Below, piece by piece: positions 7,529 to 16,512 of a stretch of 64,000 bases of DNA. The notes under the pieces are model-generated. The model worked only from the letters and a program-made list of their open reading frames with translations, made no database searches and was not told the origin of the DNA. Source of the DNA: Cymbomonas tetramitiformis. Lineage: Eukaryota > Chlorophyta > Pyramimonadophyceae > Pyramimonadales > Pyramimonadaceae. How positions within the stretch are numbered: the first letter of the stretch is position 1; every line of letters starts with the position of its first letter. Location: contig LGRX02027868.1 in assembly GCA_001247695.2 (NCBI GenBank), forward strand, positions 31,659 to 95,658. The letters run 5' to 3'. A program made the translations under genes and the position numbers.

Positions 7529-10021
7529 ATGAATTATGATAAATGCCCCGAGCAAATTACTTTAAGTGAGACCTATTTTAAGTATGAGGTTATGGAACTT
7601 TTACTTAAAGTAGATGTAAATTCCAAAGGTTATGATATAAAGAAAATGATGTGGCGCGAGGAACAAACCAAATTGAAGAAGATGCATAAGTTTATGAGTA
7701 AAAAGACACATATGAACACCATAACTTACAAAAAAGCACCATACAATTTAGGTAGATATTACCCGGTGAGTGATAAGTATAATACTTGTTGTTTCCAAAA
7801 TCAATATAATGTTATCCGCCGACTTGTTATGGACGGAAACTACATTTCATTTGATTTAGAAAATGCGCATCCAACAATCATATCTCAATTGTGTGAGAAG
7901 TATAACATTGAATGCTCGGCAATAAACGATTACATTGTGAATAGAGAAAGTATATTTTACAACATTCAACAAAGTTATAATGTGAGTAGAGCTAATGCAA
8001 AACACTTGATGTTGATATTGACATTTGGAGGCTCATTTCAAACTTGGTTAAATGAACTTAAACTTCCTAAACATCAATATATAGATTGTATAAAACAATA
8101 TGAAGACCAAATAAAAAATATACTTACAAATGATGCACTCGAGCACTTTCCAAAATTTGCAAAAGCCGTACAAGTAGCTTGTGAAGTAAAAAATAAGACA
8201 AAAGAAATGGCAAAATTTAGGAGTGCATTGGGGTTGTATATTCAAGAAATAGAGAGTCGGATGATGATGTGTATATATGACTATTTGGTGACGAATACTA
8301 AAATGAAGCCTGCGGCACTAATCCACGACGAGATTTTGGTATATAAAGACGATAATGTCGACATTGACAAAGTAATAAGCGAGTTGAAAGTATGTATAAA
8401 AGCACACACGTGTTTTGAAATGCAATTGAAATGTCAAGCAACTTCCGCCACGGATGAAGATTGTCGATGGCTTGAATCCCACCAACCTTTCATCGATGAC
8501 ATAGATGAACGACGTAGTGACCAAGTACATTGTGACCTAATACTCGAACAATTTCAAGACCAAATTTTTATCACACCATTGGGGTTAATGATATATGACG
8601 AAGAAGACGGTAGGTGGACGCTTGATAAACATAAAGGGAAAGGTTTGCATCTAAAAATCATTGAGCGCAACTACACCAAAATATTTATAAATGTTAGTTC
8701 CAAAGATGAATCAAAGTCTTTTATGAGTTTGTATGAACCCGCATACAAGCTAGTCTCTCAAAAAGCACCCGTGTTGATAGAGTTTGACGTGTCGAAAAGT
8801 AAAGGGTACCTTCTTTTCGATAATGGTGTGTTGGATTTGAAAAACTTTGAATTATTGAAGAAGCATCCAAGCTATAACTTTATCAACAAAATACATCGGG
8901 ACTATAATGTTTCGGAAGATTACTCCGAATTGAAATCTGAGGTGATTAGGAGATTGTTTGATAACCCAATTACCAACATTGAAAAACGAGATTATGTGCT
9001 TGAGCAATTAGCACGGGGGATGGCGGGCGAAATATGTGATAGACAATTTATGTTTTTGATAGGCGATACGGCTTGCGGTAAAGGAAAGTTGACTTCATTA
9101 TTGAAACGTGCATTTGAAGAATTCCAATATGAATTTGATGGAGAAAATTTAAAAGCCAAAAAGTACAAATCCGATATGGAAAATGAACGAAAATGGACTT
9201 GGGCGGTTGAGCTGTGGCATAGACGTTTTGCAATAAGTAATGAATGTGACATAGGTGTTGAAGCGACAAAAAATAATTTTGGCGAACACAAAATGAGAAT
9301 TGAAAAGTTGTCCGCAACCATCTTGAAAAAGTTTTGCAGTGGCGGGAACGAAACATTACCGATGCGAGAGTTGTATCAAAACGCCACAAATGTCAAAATA
9401 CAAGCATATATGCTTTGTCTATCCAACGATACACCCGAGGTTGAAGGGGTCGATAGAGCATACACGGATAGAGCAAATTATGTTCAATGTGATAGAACAT
9501 CTAGCGATAGCATTATGGAACCGAACGATGCTTACTTTGTGAGAGATGATAGCATTGATAATTTCGTAAACCAAGTAAATGTAGCGGATGCATTTATTAG
9601 TATATTGTGCGACTATTATCGAAAAAGTATTATCAATGGTCGAACTCCCAAACCTGAATTTGTCAAATCTGAAGTAGCGGAAAGAACGGGTTCTAATAGA
9701 GGTGGATTTGAATGGATTGAGGCTAATTATGAGATTTACAAAAGTAAAGACATTCTAAAAGACTTCAAAGGTGTAATGACAAAAGAAGGAATATATAGAT
9801 TTGATTGGAAAAAAGTTGGTGATTGGTATGTTATTATTGAAAACGTACACGATTGGTTTATAAAAGATGGAAATTTAATGACCGCAACCGAATTTGGCAA
9901 GCTTTTAACAAAACATCATATATATCCCGCTCAACGAAAAATCAATGGTAGGACTAAACGTGTACGTGTTGGAATGCGCAAACCTCAAAGACACTCCGAT
10001 GATGATGAATCGGATGCTTAA
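7529..10021 (+). CDS. TVpol: family-A DNA polymerase fused to superfamily-3 helicase
   Basis: The 830-residue replication protein of the element. The N-terminal half has family-A polymerase motifs. Motif A is SFDLENAHPTII (metal-binding Asp near residue 109). A motif-B-like helix lies near residues 153-170 (ANAKHLMLILTFGGSF). Motif C is LIHDEILVY near 263-271, where HDE is diagnostic of family A. The C-terminal half is an SF3 (D5-like) helicase: Walker A GDTACGKGK near 512-520, RFAISNECD as the Walker B region, and LSNDTPEVEG with DRAN further on as motif C and arginine-finger region. No 3'-5' exonuclease domain is evident. Polymerase-helicase fusions of this order define the TVpol group of PLVs and virophages. 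The frame is intact, so replication capacity may be retained. Confidence 0.88.
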   Translation: MNYDKCPEQITLSETYFKYEVMELLLKVDVNSKGYDIKKMMWREEQTKLKKMHKFMSKKTHMNTITYKKAPYNLGRYYPVSDKYNTCCFQNQYNVIRRLVMDGNYISFDLENAHPTIISQLCEKYNIECSAINDYIVNRESIFYNIQQSYNVSRANAKHLMLILTFGGSFQTWLNELKLPKHQYIDCIKQYEDQIKNILTNDALEHFPKFAKAVQVACEVKNKTKEMAKFRSALGLYIQEIESRMMMCIYDYLVTNTKMKPAALIHDEILVYKDDNVDIDKVISELKVCIKAHTCFEMQLKCQATSATDEDCRWLESHQPFIDDIDERRSDQVHCDLILEQFQDQIFITPLGLMIYDEEDGRWTLDKHKGKGLHLKIIERNYTKIFINVSSKDESKSFMSLYEPAYKLVSQKAPVLIEFDVSKSKGYLLFDNGVLDLKNFELLKKHPSYNFINKIHRDYNVSEDYSELKSEVIRRLFDNPITNIEKRDYVLEQLARGMAGEICDRQFMFLIGDTACGKGKLTSLLKRAFEEFQYEFDGENLKAKKYKSDMENERKWTWAVELWHRRFAISNECDIGVEATKNNFGEHKMRIEKLSATILKKFCSGGNETLPMRELYQNATNVKIQAYMLCLSNDTPEVEGVDRAYTDRANYVQCDRTSSDSIMEPNDAYFVRDDSIDNFVNQVNVADAFISILCDYYRKSIINGRTPKPEFVKSEVAERTGSNRGGFEWIEANYEIYKSKDILKDFKGVMTKEGIYRFDWKKVGDWYVIIENVHDWFIKDGNLMTATEFGKLLTKHHIYPAQRKINGRTKRVRVGMRKPQRHSDDDESDA

Positions 10022-10065
10022 TATACAATTGTTAAACATAAATATATATACATATAATATACATA

Positions 10066-10198
10066 AAAGGTATTGGGTACGTGGTAATGGGTTGTTTTAA
10101 AAAGTATTTCAAAGGAAGAAAAGTATTTTTGTAGAATAAATTTTATGAAATAGAAAATGTTTTTAAAAATGCCCATTACTAGCTACCCGCTACTATAA
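10066..10198. repeat. PLV intergenic hairpin repeat, copy 2
   Basis: Lies between the convergent ends of the polymerase and fibre genes. The left arm GTGGTAATGGGTTGTTTTAA and right arm TTTTTAAAAATGCCCATTAC are near-complementary. The stretch of more than 80 bp between them is identical by eye to copy 3 at 16.6 kb. It could serve as a bidirectional terminator. Confidence 0.8.
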
Positions 10199-10204
10199 TA
10201 GAAT

Positions 10205-12169
10205 TCAAACAAAATAATTGAAATCTGGTCTTACCCAAATTAATACACCTTCACCCGCCCCTGCAACTTTTGATTCCATAGCTGTACCAATAATCGAATC
10301 GCCAGCATTAGTTTGAGCGCTAATTATCTCACCGTTTACTATGCATTTAACACGTTGCCCTTTGACGTAGGTGTTGTCCGTAGCATTTGCATTCCGGCAA
10401 GTTGTAAATCCACGTCCTATTAAAACGAAACAACTCTGAGTTGCAGCACTATCTTGAATGCAAACTCCAACGGGTGTACAATTCTGATTACTTTGAGTGT
10501 ATGAGTTATTGAACGGTTGAACTCCATTCACGTTCGAGATACCGTCATCATCGAACATAACAATCGTTGAAGCTGTGATTGTATTGGATGTCGTATTGAC
10601 AAATGTAAAGACATCTCCGGTGAATCGTAGCGGGTTGGCTGGAAGGGTGGTATGAGCGTACGCTTTCGTAATGAGTGTCAAAGGTACGCCTGATAGTGTG
10701 AGTGAGGCGGTTGAACTTGGGTAAGCATAATTTAGCGAGTTACTTAGAAAGATACCCGCTGCATCTAAGTCTCCACTGAGGTTTATGTTTGAGGCTGTAT
10801 CGCCGTTTGCGACTACTTGTGCGAGCGTACCTACGGAGCCCTGAAGCACTGCTCCACTTCTGACTTCGTTTGATGCTGAATCATAATACAATTGCAAACT
10901 TTCTGAACCCACATCTGGACTAGCCCTAATAGGTCGAATATAAAAACTACTTGCGACACCGGCATTTAATTCTACCCCGCTCGCGTTCAAAACGATTGTG
11001 TTATCTGTGTTTACCGCACTTTGAGTAGAGTTTTGTCCTGCCAAAGCACCTATGTTTATGGAACTTTCACCGGCTGTATATTCACCTGCATATTTTCCAA
11101 TGTTCACTGCTGCATCTTTGCAGTTAACCTGACCGCAATCGTCGCCAATAGACACGACATAGTCACCACAATTACTATTGCACGAACCGGAACCAATTGC
11201 AATCGTGTCATTACTTGTTGTATTGTTAATGGACAATGCATTCCTACCTATAGCAATAGAACGGTCTCCAATGTGGTCAGCGTTTGTATACCCTTGAGTT
11301 TGTTCTCCGATTGATACTTTACCAAAACCACCAGAACCACTTTCAATTCTAAGATTATTTCCACTGAGTTTCTCTTGATTGACAATCATTGTACCGGTAC
11401 CTGTGTATGAAACATCGGCAACACTAGTTGTAGCCCCTCTAGTGGTCACATCTTGAAGTGTAGATGTATCAGGTTGAACTGGAAGATTTGTTAATCCTGA
11501 CCCATCACCCACAAATGCAGAAGCACTAATACTATTTGTGGTACTGCTTCCTTGGTCAGTTACTGATTGTAGATTCTGGTTTGCACCTGAAGGTAGATTG
11601 GTCAACAATGACCCATCCCCTCGATATTTGCCTGAAGTTAATGTGATGTCACCCGTATTGAGAACTAATGGACCGTCGTTTATCAATACCCCACTGCCTA
11701 ACGGCTCAATATTAATAACCGTTTGGAGGCAAGAGATTTCATTCAACCCTGTTTCGCCGATTTTAACTCTTGTTTGTTCGACCGGGTCTAACGACTTAAT
11801 CTCGAAAGAACTGTCAAGGTCATCAAGTCCTGCTGAAAATCGTGATTTGGAGACTGGATTGTTTAATACAAAATCATTGAATTTTATCGAGGTGTGAACT
11901 TTCAATGAGCCATCTGTCAATAAAGACATTTGTTCACGCTCGAGTGTTGGGTCTTGTGTGTCAATCCACTTAATATCGTTCTGGTATCGAATATCGCTAC
12001 CGATGTGCATCGTTTGAAGCGGATTATCAATCGAGCCTATAGTTTGACATTCGACCGTATTTACCACTAATGGGTCACTTACACTTACAATAGGTTTTCC
12101 ATCTTTCATTAAGGTGTCCACGCTCAAATTCTTTATGAATGCATTTTCGCCTAAAGAGAAAGTCGACAT
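10205..12169 (-). CDS. Fibre-like virion protein with YadA-head-like repeats
   Basis: 654 residues. Residues 1-15 (MSTFSLGENAFIKN) resemble the start of the next gene, suggesting a shared capsid-docking peptide. The body is built of short beta repeats. Near residues 285-385 come repeats of the S-I-A-I-G-x-x-A type (IGDRSIAIGRNAL, VVSIGDDCG, AVNIGKYAG, SINIGALAG), the pattern of trimeric YadA/Hia head domains. Then comes IRPIRASPDVGSESLQLYYD, a motif common in giant-virus and phage fibres ahead of a C-terminal tip. The C-terminal 200 residues contain many Thr/Ser/Asn and three Cys. There is no signal peptide. It probably forms a trimeric spike for host attachment. It is the distal gene of a minus-strand fibre pair. 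Confidence 0.72.
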   Translation of the reverse strand: MSTFSLGENAFIKNLSVDTLMKDGKPIVSVSDPLVVNTVECQTIGSIDNPLQTMHIGSDIRYQNDIKWIDTQDPTLEREQMSLLTDGSLKVHTSIKFNDFVLNNPVSKSRFSAGLDDLDSSFEIKSLDPVEQTRVKIGETGLNEISCLQTVINIEPLGSGVLINDGPLVLNTGDITLTSGKYRGDGSLLTNLPSGANQNLQSVTDQGSSTTNSISASAFVGDGSGLTNLPVQPDTSTLQDVTTRGATTSVADVSYTGTGTMIVNQEKLSGNNLRIESGSGGFGKVSIGEQTQGYTNADHIGDRSIAIGRNALSINNTTSNDTIAIGSGSCNSNCGDYVVSIGDDCGQVNCKDAAVNIGKYAGEYTAGESSINIGALAGQNSTQSAVNTDNTIVLNASGVELNAGVASSFYIRPIRASPDVGSESLQLYYDSASNEVRSGAVLQGSVGTLAQVVANGDTASNINLSGDLDAAGIFLSNSLNYAYPSSTASLTLSGVPLTLITKAYAHTTLPANPLRFTGDVFTFVNTTSNTITASTIVMFDDDGISNVNGVQPFNNSYTQSNQNCTPVGVCIQDSAATQSCFVLIGRGFTTCRNANATDNTYVKGQRVKCIVNGEIISAQTNAGDSIIGTAMESKVAGAGEGVLIWVRPDFNYFV

Positions 12170-12206
12170 TGTTATATATTATAAACTTAAGATTTTTTAT
12201 ATCGGG

Positions 12207-12992
12207 CTAAGTCTTTTTGTATTTCACAGTCCAATTACCACCACCGGGTGTGTCTTCTTCTATATAAAACTGTCCAACGGCTGCGGCAGCTTCAAGCGGC
12301 ATACTAGCTGGATTTACAAACAAGCCTTGCCCTATATTCAGATTTTTTGCAATACTGCAACTACCCGATGTTCGTAAAGGATTTAGACTGGCTGCTACGT
12401 ATTTTCTAGTCGCATCGTTGTCATCATAATCATTCTCGGCTACAAATTGTTGAAAAAAGCATCTACCGTCTGCTCTTATTATCATATCATTGTCACCTTT
12501 AATAGAAGCGGCTCCATTTGCTACATTTTTATACGTCAAAATTATTGCATCCGCTATTGTTCCGGCTGGTAAATCAAATTTTAGAGCTGGTTTTCCGGGG
12601 TCATTATCCACATTTAACAATAAACCTGAATTTGTGTTTACTTTCAACGTTTCGCCACTAATAATAACATCGTTAGGATTACTTACAGCATCTCCACTTT
12701 GCAATGCAATCCCTGCATTTCCATTTCCCCTAGTATTTATTAACGTGTATACATTTACCGAAGAATCACTTAGTAATCCTGTAGCATTTTGAAATTTTAT
12801 ATCCCCCTCTTTGACGGTTACATTTCCATTTGTTCTTTCAATGTCACTTGTCGTACCGGACACAATTGTCCACAAACTAGTTCCTCCGCCACCCGTAGGA
12901 GGTGGACCACCATTGAACGTTGTGCATTGCAGATTTTTGCAGATAAGTTCGTCACTAACAACCGCCGTACTTCCAAGTGAAAAGGCTGACAT
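12207..12992 (-). CDS. Second fibre-like protein, shorter paralogue
   Basis: 261 residues starting MSAFSLGSTAVVSDELICKN, then a Gly/Pro-rich hinge GGPPPTGGGGTS (about residues 28-40), then repetitive beta-strand sequence (TNGNVTVKEGDIKFQNATGLL and similar) and a short C-terminal domain. The N-terminus matches that of the 654-residue fibre, while the rest differs, as expected of two receptor-binding fibres docking onto one vertex protein. It is preceded by an AT-rich promoter-like stretch (12993-13025) and followed 37 bp later by the larger fibre gene, both on the minus strand. Confidence 0.65.
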   Translation of the reverse strand: MSAFSLGSTAVVSDELICKNLQCTTFNGGPPPTGGGGTSLWTIVSGTTSDIERTNGNVTVKEGDIKFQNATGLLSDSSVNVYTLINTRGNGNAGIALQSGDAVSNPNDVIISGETLKVNTNSGLLLNVDNDPGKPALKFDLPAGTIADAIILTYKNVANGAASIKGDNDMIIRADGRCFFQQFVAENDYDDNDATRKYVAASLNPLRTSGSCSIAKNLNIGQGLFVNPASMPLEAAAAVGQFYIEEDTPGGGNWTVKYKKT

Positions 12993-13035
12993 CTATAATT
13001 ATTATAATATATTAAATATATAATATATGCATTCA

Positions 13036-14613
13036 TCAAACCATATTAGGAATTTGCTCCATTTGTCGTGTTCGAGGTATATTTGTTTTTTGCCGTTGCG
13101 AATTTTTTGCAGGTATTGGCGTTTTTGACGAATCCACAAATTTGACGCCGTGTACATAAATTACGTTATCGTCAAATTCATCTTTACGAATTCCTTGCTT
13201 TTGGTAATCATAATTTGAATGCCAATGTCTATCCTCAAATGCTCGTTGCCTCTTTTTGTCTTTGTTGCGTGGAATGTAAAACAACCAATTTGCAAAACCT
13301 TGAAGCTCATCGGGCGCATTCTTCGATGTATACCTAAAATCTGGGTCTATATTTGCTAAGATATCGGGATTCAAATCTTCCGAGACACGATTTGCATAAT
13401 CTTGCGGACCTTCATCTTCTTTAGCTGAATAGTAGGCATCATACACCGCTAATCCATAAAGACCCGCATCTAAGGATTTTGATGCGATTCTTGCCAAGCC
13501 GAGGCGAGCTCTTAACGGCGATACCCTTTCCGATTCTATCTTTTTGGGAGTATAGAATTGGTTGATATCGTGTAGTTTGCTTATTTCACTTTCCGTGCTT
13601 GGTTTAGGTAAGACATATTTGACATCATATGTAGCATCCTTGTGCCTCAAACGTCTTGCGCCCATTGATACCAAGTCACCTTCGACGGCGTATATGTTAT
13701 GAATTCTATCATTTGGAACGTTACCCACAGGTTTTTGAAATGGGTTTATTGCGGGATTGAATAAATGAGCCTCTTTTATTCTAGACTCTTTAGATGCATA
13801 CTTTTCCATTAGATAATTTTGTACACCGCCGCCTAAGCTATCACCCGTTAACGCCACATCGCTAGTTGGATATGCATTTAATACATCTATTAAACGACTC
13901 TCAGCTTGCTTATATCTACCCGTTTCTCGTTGTTTTCCGATAAGAGTTTTTAGATTCACATCGAACCAATCCTCGTATGCTAACGGGATACGTTGTGGGT
14001 CACTAATTAAGACATCGGCATCTTTTAAACCCGACACATCACTTCCTCGTTGTGCAATGATAACCTCGTCTCTTAACTTGTGTTTTAAAACAATTGCATT
14101 TCTATCCGACAAGTCTTTATCCAAGTCGTAACTCGGCAAATCCAACATTGCATTTTGAAAACGTTGAGGGCTTTCCTTCTTAAATGCATATGCATACGAA
14201 AGCTCACTCGCTCTAGCCATCTGAGCCATCCTCTCGTCATCTTTAGTAATAGTGTTTTTGCCTATTATACGTTGACCTAACGAGGTTTCTTTTGTCATTT
14301 CTTCAAGCAATTTGCCGTATTTTGTTTTTAGAAATCGATTATGAGCTTTATCTACTTTACTCAAACTTGTCGAGGTTGTCGGCTTTAAGGTATCTATGTC
14401 ATATTTTGGCTTATTAGTGATTCCGGGCTTGGTTAGAACATTTTTGCCTTTGTTTTTGATAACGAGGGTTTTTGGTTTTTGATTTGTAACTTCATCATTT
14501 GTTGCCGTTCTTTTCGATTTGGACACAAATGTGTTGTCTAATGTTCTATAGTTGAAAGCACCAAATGGTTTTTGGCATTTATTTTGGTCGGGATTTTCAA
14601 AACAACTTGTCAT
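13036..14613 (-). CDS. Class-3 lipase-like alpha/beta hydrolase, virion-associated candidate
   Basis: 525 residues. The N-terminal 110 residues are basic and disordered. The hydrolase core follows: EVIIAQRGSDVSGL is the strand-turn that in class-3 lipases carries the oxyanion motif (RGT/RGS). VALTGDSLGGGVQNYL near residues 252-267 holds the nucleophile elbow G-x-S-x-G. HLFNPAINPF and VEGDLVSMGAR fit the later core strands and the acid-bearing loop, with His in the following KLHDINQFY. It would cleave ester bonds of membrane lipids, a likely entry or egress function. The C-terminal 130 residues are charged and Tyr-rich. It sits in the minus-strand structural cluster with its own AT-rich promoter. 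Confidence 0.72.
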   Translation of the reverse strand: MTSCFENPDQNKCQKPFGAFNYRTLDNTFVSKSKRTATNDEVTNQKPKTLVIKNKGKNVLTKPGITNKPKYDIDTLKPTTSTSLSKVDKAHNRFLKTKYGKLLEEMTKETSLGQRIIGKNTITKDDERMAQMARASELSYAYAFKKESPQRFQNAMLDLPSYDLDKDLSDRNAIVLKHKLRDEVIIAQRGSDVSGLKDADVLISDPQRIPLAYEDWFDVNLKTLIGKQRETGRYKQAESRLIDVLNAYPTSDVALTGDSLGGGVQNYLMEKYASKESRIKEAHLFNPAINPFQKPVGNVPNDRIHNIYAVEGDLVSMGARRLRHKDATYDVKYVLPKPSTESEISKLHDINQFYTPKKIESERVSPLRARLGLARIASKSLDAGLYGLAVYDAYYSAKEDEGPQDYANRVSEDLNPDILANIDPDFRYTSKNAPDELQGFANWLFYIPRNKDKKRQRAFEDRHWHSNYDYQKQGIRKDEFDDNVIYVHGVKFVDSSKTPIPAKNSQRQKTNIPRTRQMEQIPNMV

Positions 14614-14646
14614 TATTATATACTTTCAATATATATATATATATAT

Positions 14647-15516
14647 TTAGGGAGTTTTAAAAGTATACACCGACGAATTTCCGGAAGGACCTGTGGACGA
14701 TGATGGATAACCGCCGCTAGGAGGAGTAAATGTGGATACCGAAGGATAGTTAACGGCGCCACTACTCATTGGCTTCATTTGATAGCGTCTCTCGGGCATC
14801 GCTCTATTTAACATCGCTTCCGATTTTAGAAACTCGGTAAATTGGGGATCGTCCGCAAATGTCGAAGTTTCGGGGAGAGCGTATGCCGAGACAATTGGGT
14901 GTCGTAGACGAATGTGACCTTGTGTTAAATGGTCCGTGTGACGAGATGCAAATGAATACAATTTATTCATTTGCTGTTCATCGTTTAATGAGTTGCCCCG
15001 TTTATCTCTCATTGTCGGAATGGCTGTGGTTGACTTTGCTTGTCGAGTTTTGGTGGGTGTATTAAAGGTCGCACCATCAGATTCATTTCGGAGAAATGAC
15101 TTAAACTCGTCCATCAAGTTGTGCCGATTGAGCCAACTTATTCCTTCCGATGGTGAAGTTATTGTTTTTGAAATGACTTTTAAATTTTCGATTTCCGCTT
15201 TACTTTTGAATTCTTCAAATAATGCTCGCCTCTCAATTGGTGTCATATTGTCAATCTTATTTAACACAAAATGTTTATTGTTTTCTAATAGCGGGTTGAA
15301 CTTGGGTTCGGTGTAATCTATAATCGGTTTGCCGTTGATTAGTATTCCGTCATCGAAATTCGGGACCGAAGGTGCATATCCGCCAGATTTTTGTGCAAAT
15401 TTTTGTGTTTGTTTTAGTAATTTTTCATGACTTATAGGTGTTATTCCAAGAGCATTTGCTTCCATTTGCCTACATAAAGCCGCGTTTTTACGTTTAGTTA
15501 AAGTTGAACGTAGCAT
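14647..15516 (-). CDS. Hypothetical virion-type protein with Ser/Pro/Gly-rich tail
   Basis: 289 residues from the Met of MLRSTLTKRKN (15516); the frame extends 9 codons further but through the AT-rich promoter. Residues 90-150 look helical and charged, and the last 45 residues are Ser/Pro/Gly/Tyr-rich and probably disordered. There is no membrane segment, signal or recognised motif. Its position upstream of the lipase-like gene on the same strand suggests co-expression with structural genes. Confidence 0.62.
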   Translation of the reverse strand: MLRSTLTKRKNAALCRQMEANALGITPISHEKLLKQTQKFAQKSGGYAPSVPNFDDGILINGKPIIDYTEPKFNPLLENNKHFVLNKIDNMTPIERRALFEEFKSKAEIENLKVISKTITSPSEGISWLNRHNLMDEFKSFLRNESDGATFNTPTKTRQAKSTTAIPTMRDKRGNSLNDEQQMNKLYSFASRHTDHLTQGHIRLRHPIVSAYALPETSTFADDPQFTEFLKSEAMLNRAMPERRYQMKPMSSGAVNYPSVSTFTPPSGGYPSSSTGPSGNSSVYTFKTP

Positions 15517-15564
15517 ATGATTTGTATTATTAATATATAGCATAACATATTATATAACATTAAA

Positions 15565-15840
15565 ATGGGCACCCGAAAGGAATGGATAGCGAAACTTCGC
15601 TCGTGCGCAAATGAGTATCAAAAAGGGAAAACTACTAAAATTGTCAATAGGTCTCCATCTAAACTAAAATTGCCTAGCATAAACAACACAAAAGCACCTA
15701 TACGACCACAATATGATTTGTTGCCGGATGGACAATCACGAGCGATTGCGAAGACAATATATTCCCTCGAGTCACGAAGTTATTTGAGAAAACAAAAACA
15801 AATTTCAAATAGAATACGAGGAAAAAATAATCTATTATAA
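15565..15840 (+). CDS. Small basic protein, unknown
   Basis: 91 residues, pI clearly basic, with MGTRKEWIAKLRSCANEYQKGK at the start and a Lys/Arg/Gln-rich end. It is divergent from the gene starting at 15516, with the promoter-like TATTATATAACATT in the 48-bp gap. Such short basic proteins are often genome-packing or virion proteins, but this is only inference. Confidence 0.55.
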   Translation: MGTRKEWIAKLRSCANEYQKGKTTKIVNRSPSKLKLPSINNTKAPIRPQYDLLPDGQSRAIAKTIYSLESRSYLRKQKQISNRIRGKNNLL

Positions 15841-15856
15841 GATAATATACTAGTAA

Positions 15857-15958
15857 ATGAAGTGCTCGTGTAAGGGTAAGCAAAAGAGGGCTAAAAGCTT
15901 GAAGAAAAATGCATTGTATTATAAACCCTTGTATAGGAAGCGTTCAAAACATATCTAG
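15857..15958 (+). CDS. Very short Lys/Arg-rich protein (33 residues)
   Basis: Begins MKCSCKGKQKRAKSLKKN and ends before TAG at 15956-15958. About 45% of residues are Lys or Arg, with a Cys-Ser-Cys near the start. It lies 16 bp after the previous gene, with ATAATATA just upstream, and 12 bp before the next. The composition recalls adenovirus-like mu/protamine core peptides of small DNA viruses. Its reality is uncertain because of size. Confidence 0.4.
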   Translation: MKCSCKGKQKRAKSLKKNALYYKPLYRKRSKHI

Positions 15959-15970
15959 CTTATAAGATAT

Positions 15971-16144
15971 ATGGATATTTTCAATAATTCTTGCGATTTA
16001 CAAGCGTTCGGAAATGTGTTAGTAATGATAATTGCGGCAATCTTCGGTGGCATACGAATGAGTCGTTGCAAATATATCGAAACCCCGTGTTGGAAATGCC
16101 AAAGAGAATTAATTAGTGAATCGGAATTGGCAACAAATGTGTAA
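15971..16144 (+). CDS. Small single-pass membrane protein (57 residues)
   Basis: An open frame from ATG 15971 to TAA 16142-16144. Residues 14-29 (GNVLVMIIAAIFGGIR) form one probable membrane helix, followed by a basic residue and a Cys-containing tail (TPCWKCQRE, a CxxC pair). An N-out topology with a cytoplasmic or virion-internal tail is suggested by the positive charge after the helix. Inner-membrane or lysis proteins of this size occur in PLVs, but no family is assigned. Confidence 0.45.
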   Translation: MDIFNNSCDLQAFGNVLVMIIAAIFGGIRMSRCKYIETPCWKCQRELISESELATNV

Positions 16145-16151
16145 TTTCAAA

Positions 16152-16454
16152 TTAGTTACACTCTAACTTGTGTCTTTTATAATCCATTTTTTGACACTCT
16201 CTCGAACAATAATATATCTTTTTGCATTTTGCACAACATTTAACTTCAACATTGACATTGCTACAATGATTGGCACACACTCTTTTTTCATTTTTAAAAC
16301 CACAATCATATTCTTGCCAATCAGGAATTTCTTTATTTAAATACTCTATTACTTCGTTTGGTGGTTTTACACCTCCTTTTAAGCCCAAAATGCCTCTTCG
16401 CCAAACATACAATTGTTTTGCATATTTATTTTCAATGTCTCGCTCGGATTCCAT
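16152..16454 (-). CDS. MYND zinc-finger protein
   Basis: 100 residues. The C-terminal 40 residues contain the C-x3-C...C-x2-C...YC-x3-CQ-x7-H-x3-C spacing of a MYND finger (CANHC, CCAKCKK, YYCSRECQKMDY, RHKLEC), which binds two zincs and Pro-rich peptides, often in transcriptional repressors and with SET domains. The N-terminal 60 residues (KYAKQLYVWRRGILGLKGG) form no known domain. MYND proteins are frequent accessory genes in algal viruses. It faces the small genes at 15857-16144 convergently. With the SET protein at 1774-2256 it hints at interference with host chromatin. Confidence 0.75.
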   Translation of the reverse strand: MESERDIENKYAKQLYVWRRGILGLKGGVKPPNEVIEYLNKEIPDWQEYDCGFKNEKRVCANHCSNVNVEVKCCAKCKKIYYCSRECQKMDYKRHKLECN

Positions 16455-16512
16455 ACTTGATTTGTTTCAAGTTATGCTCATTGAATTGTATGTCTTAAAG
16501 TTAAAAAATATG

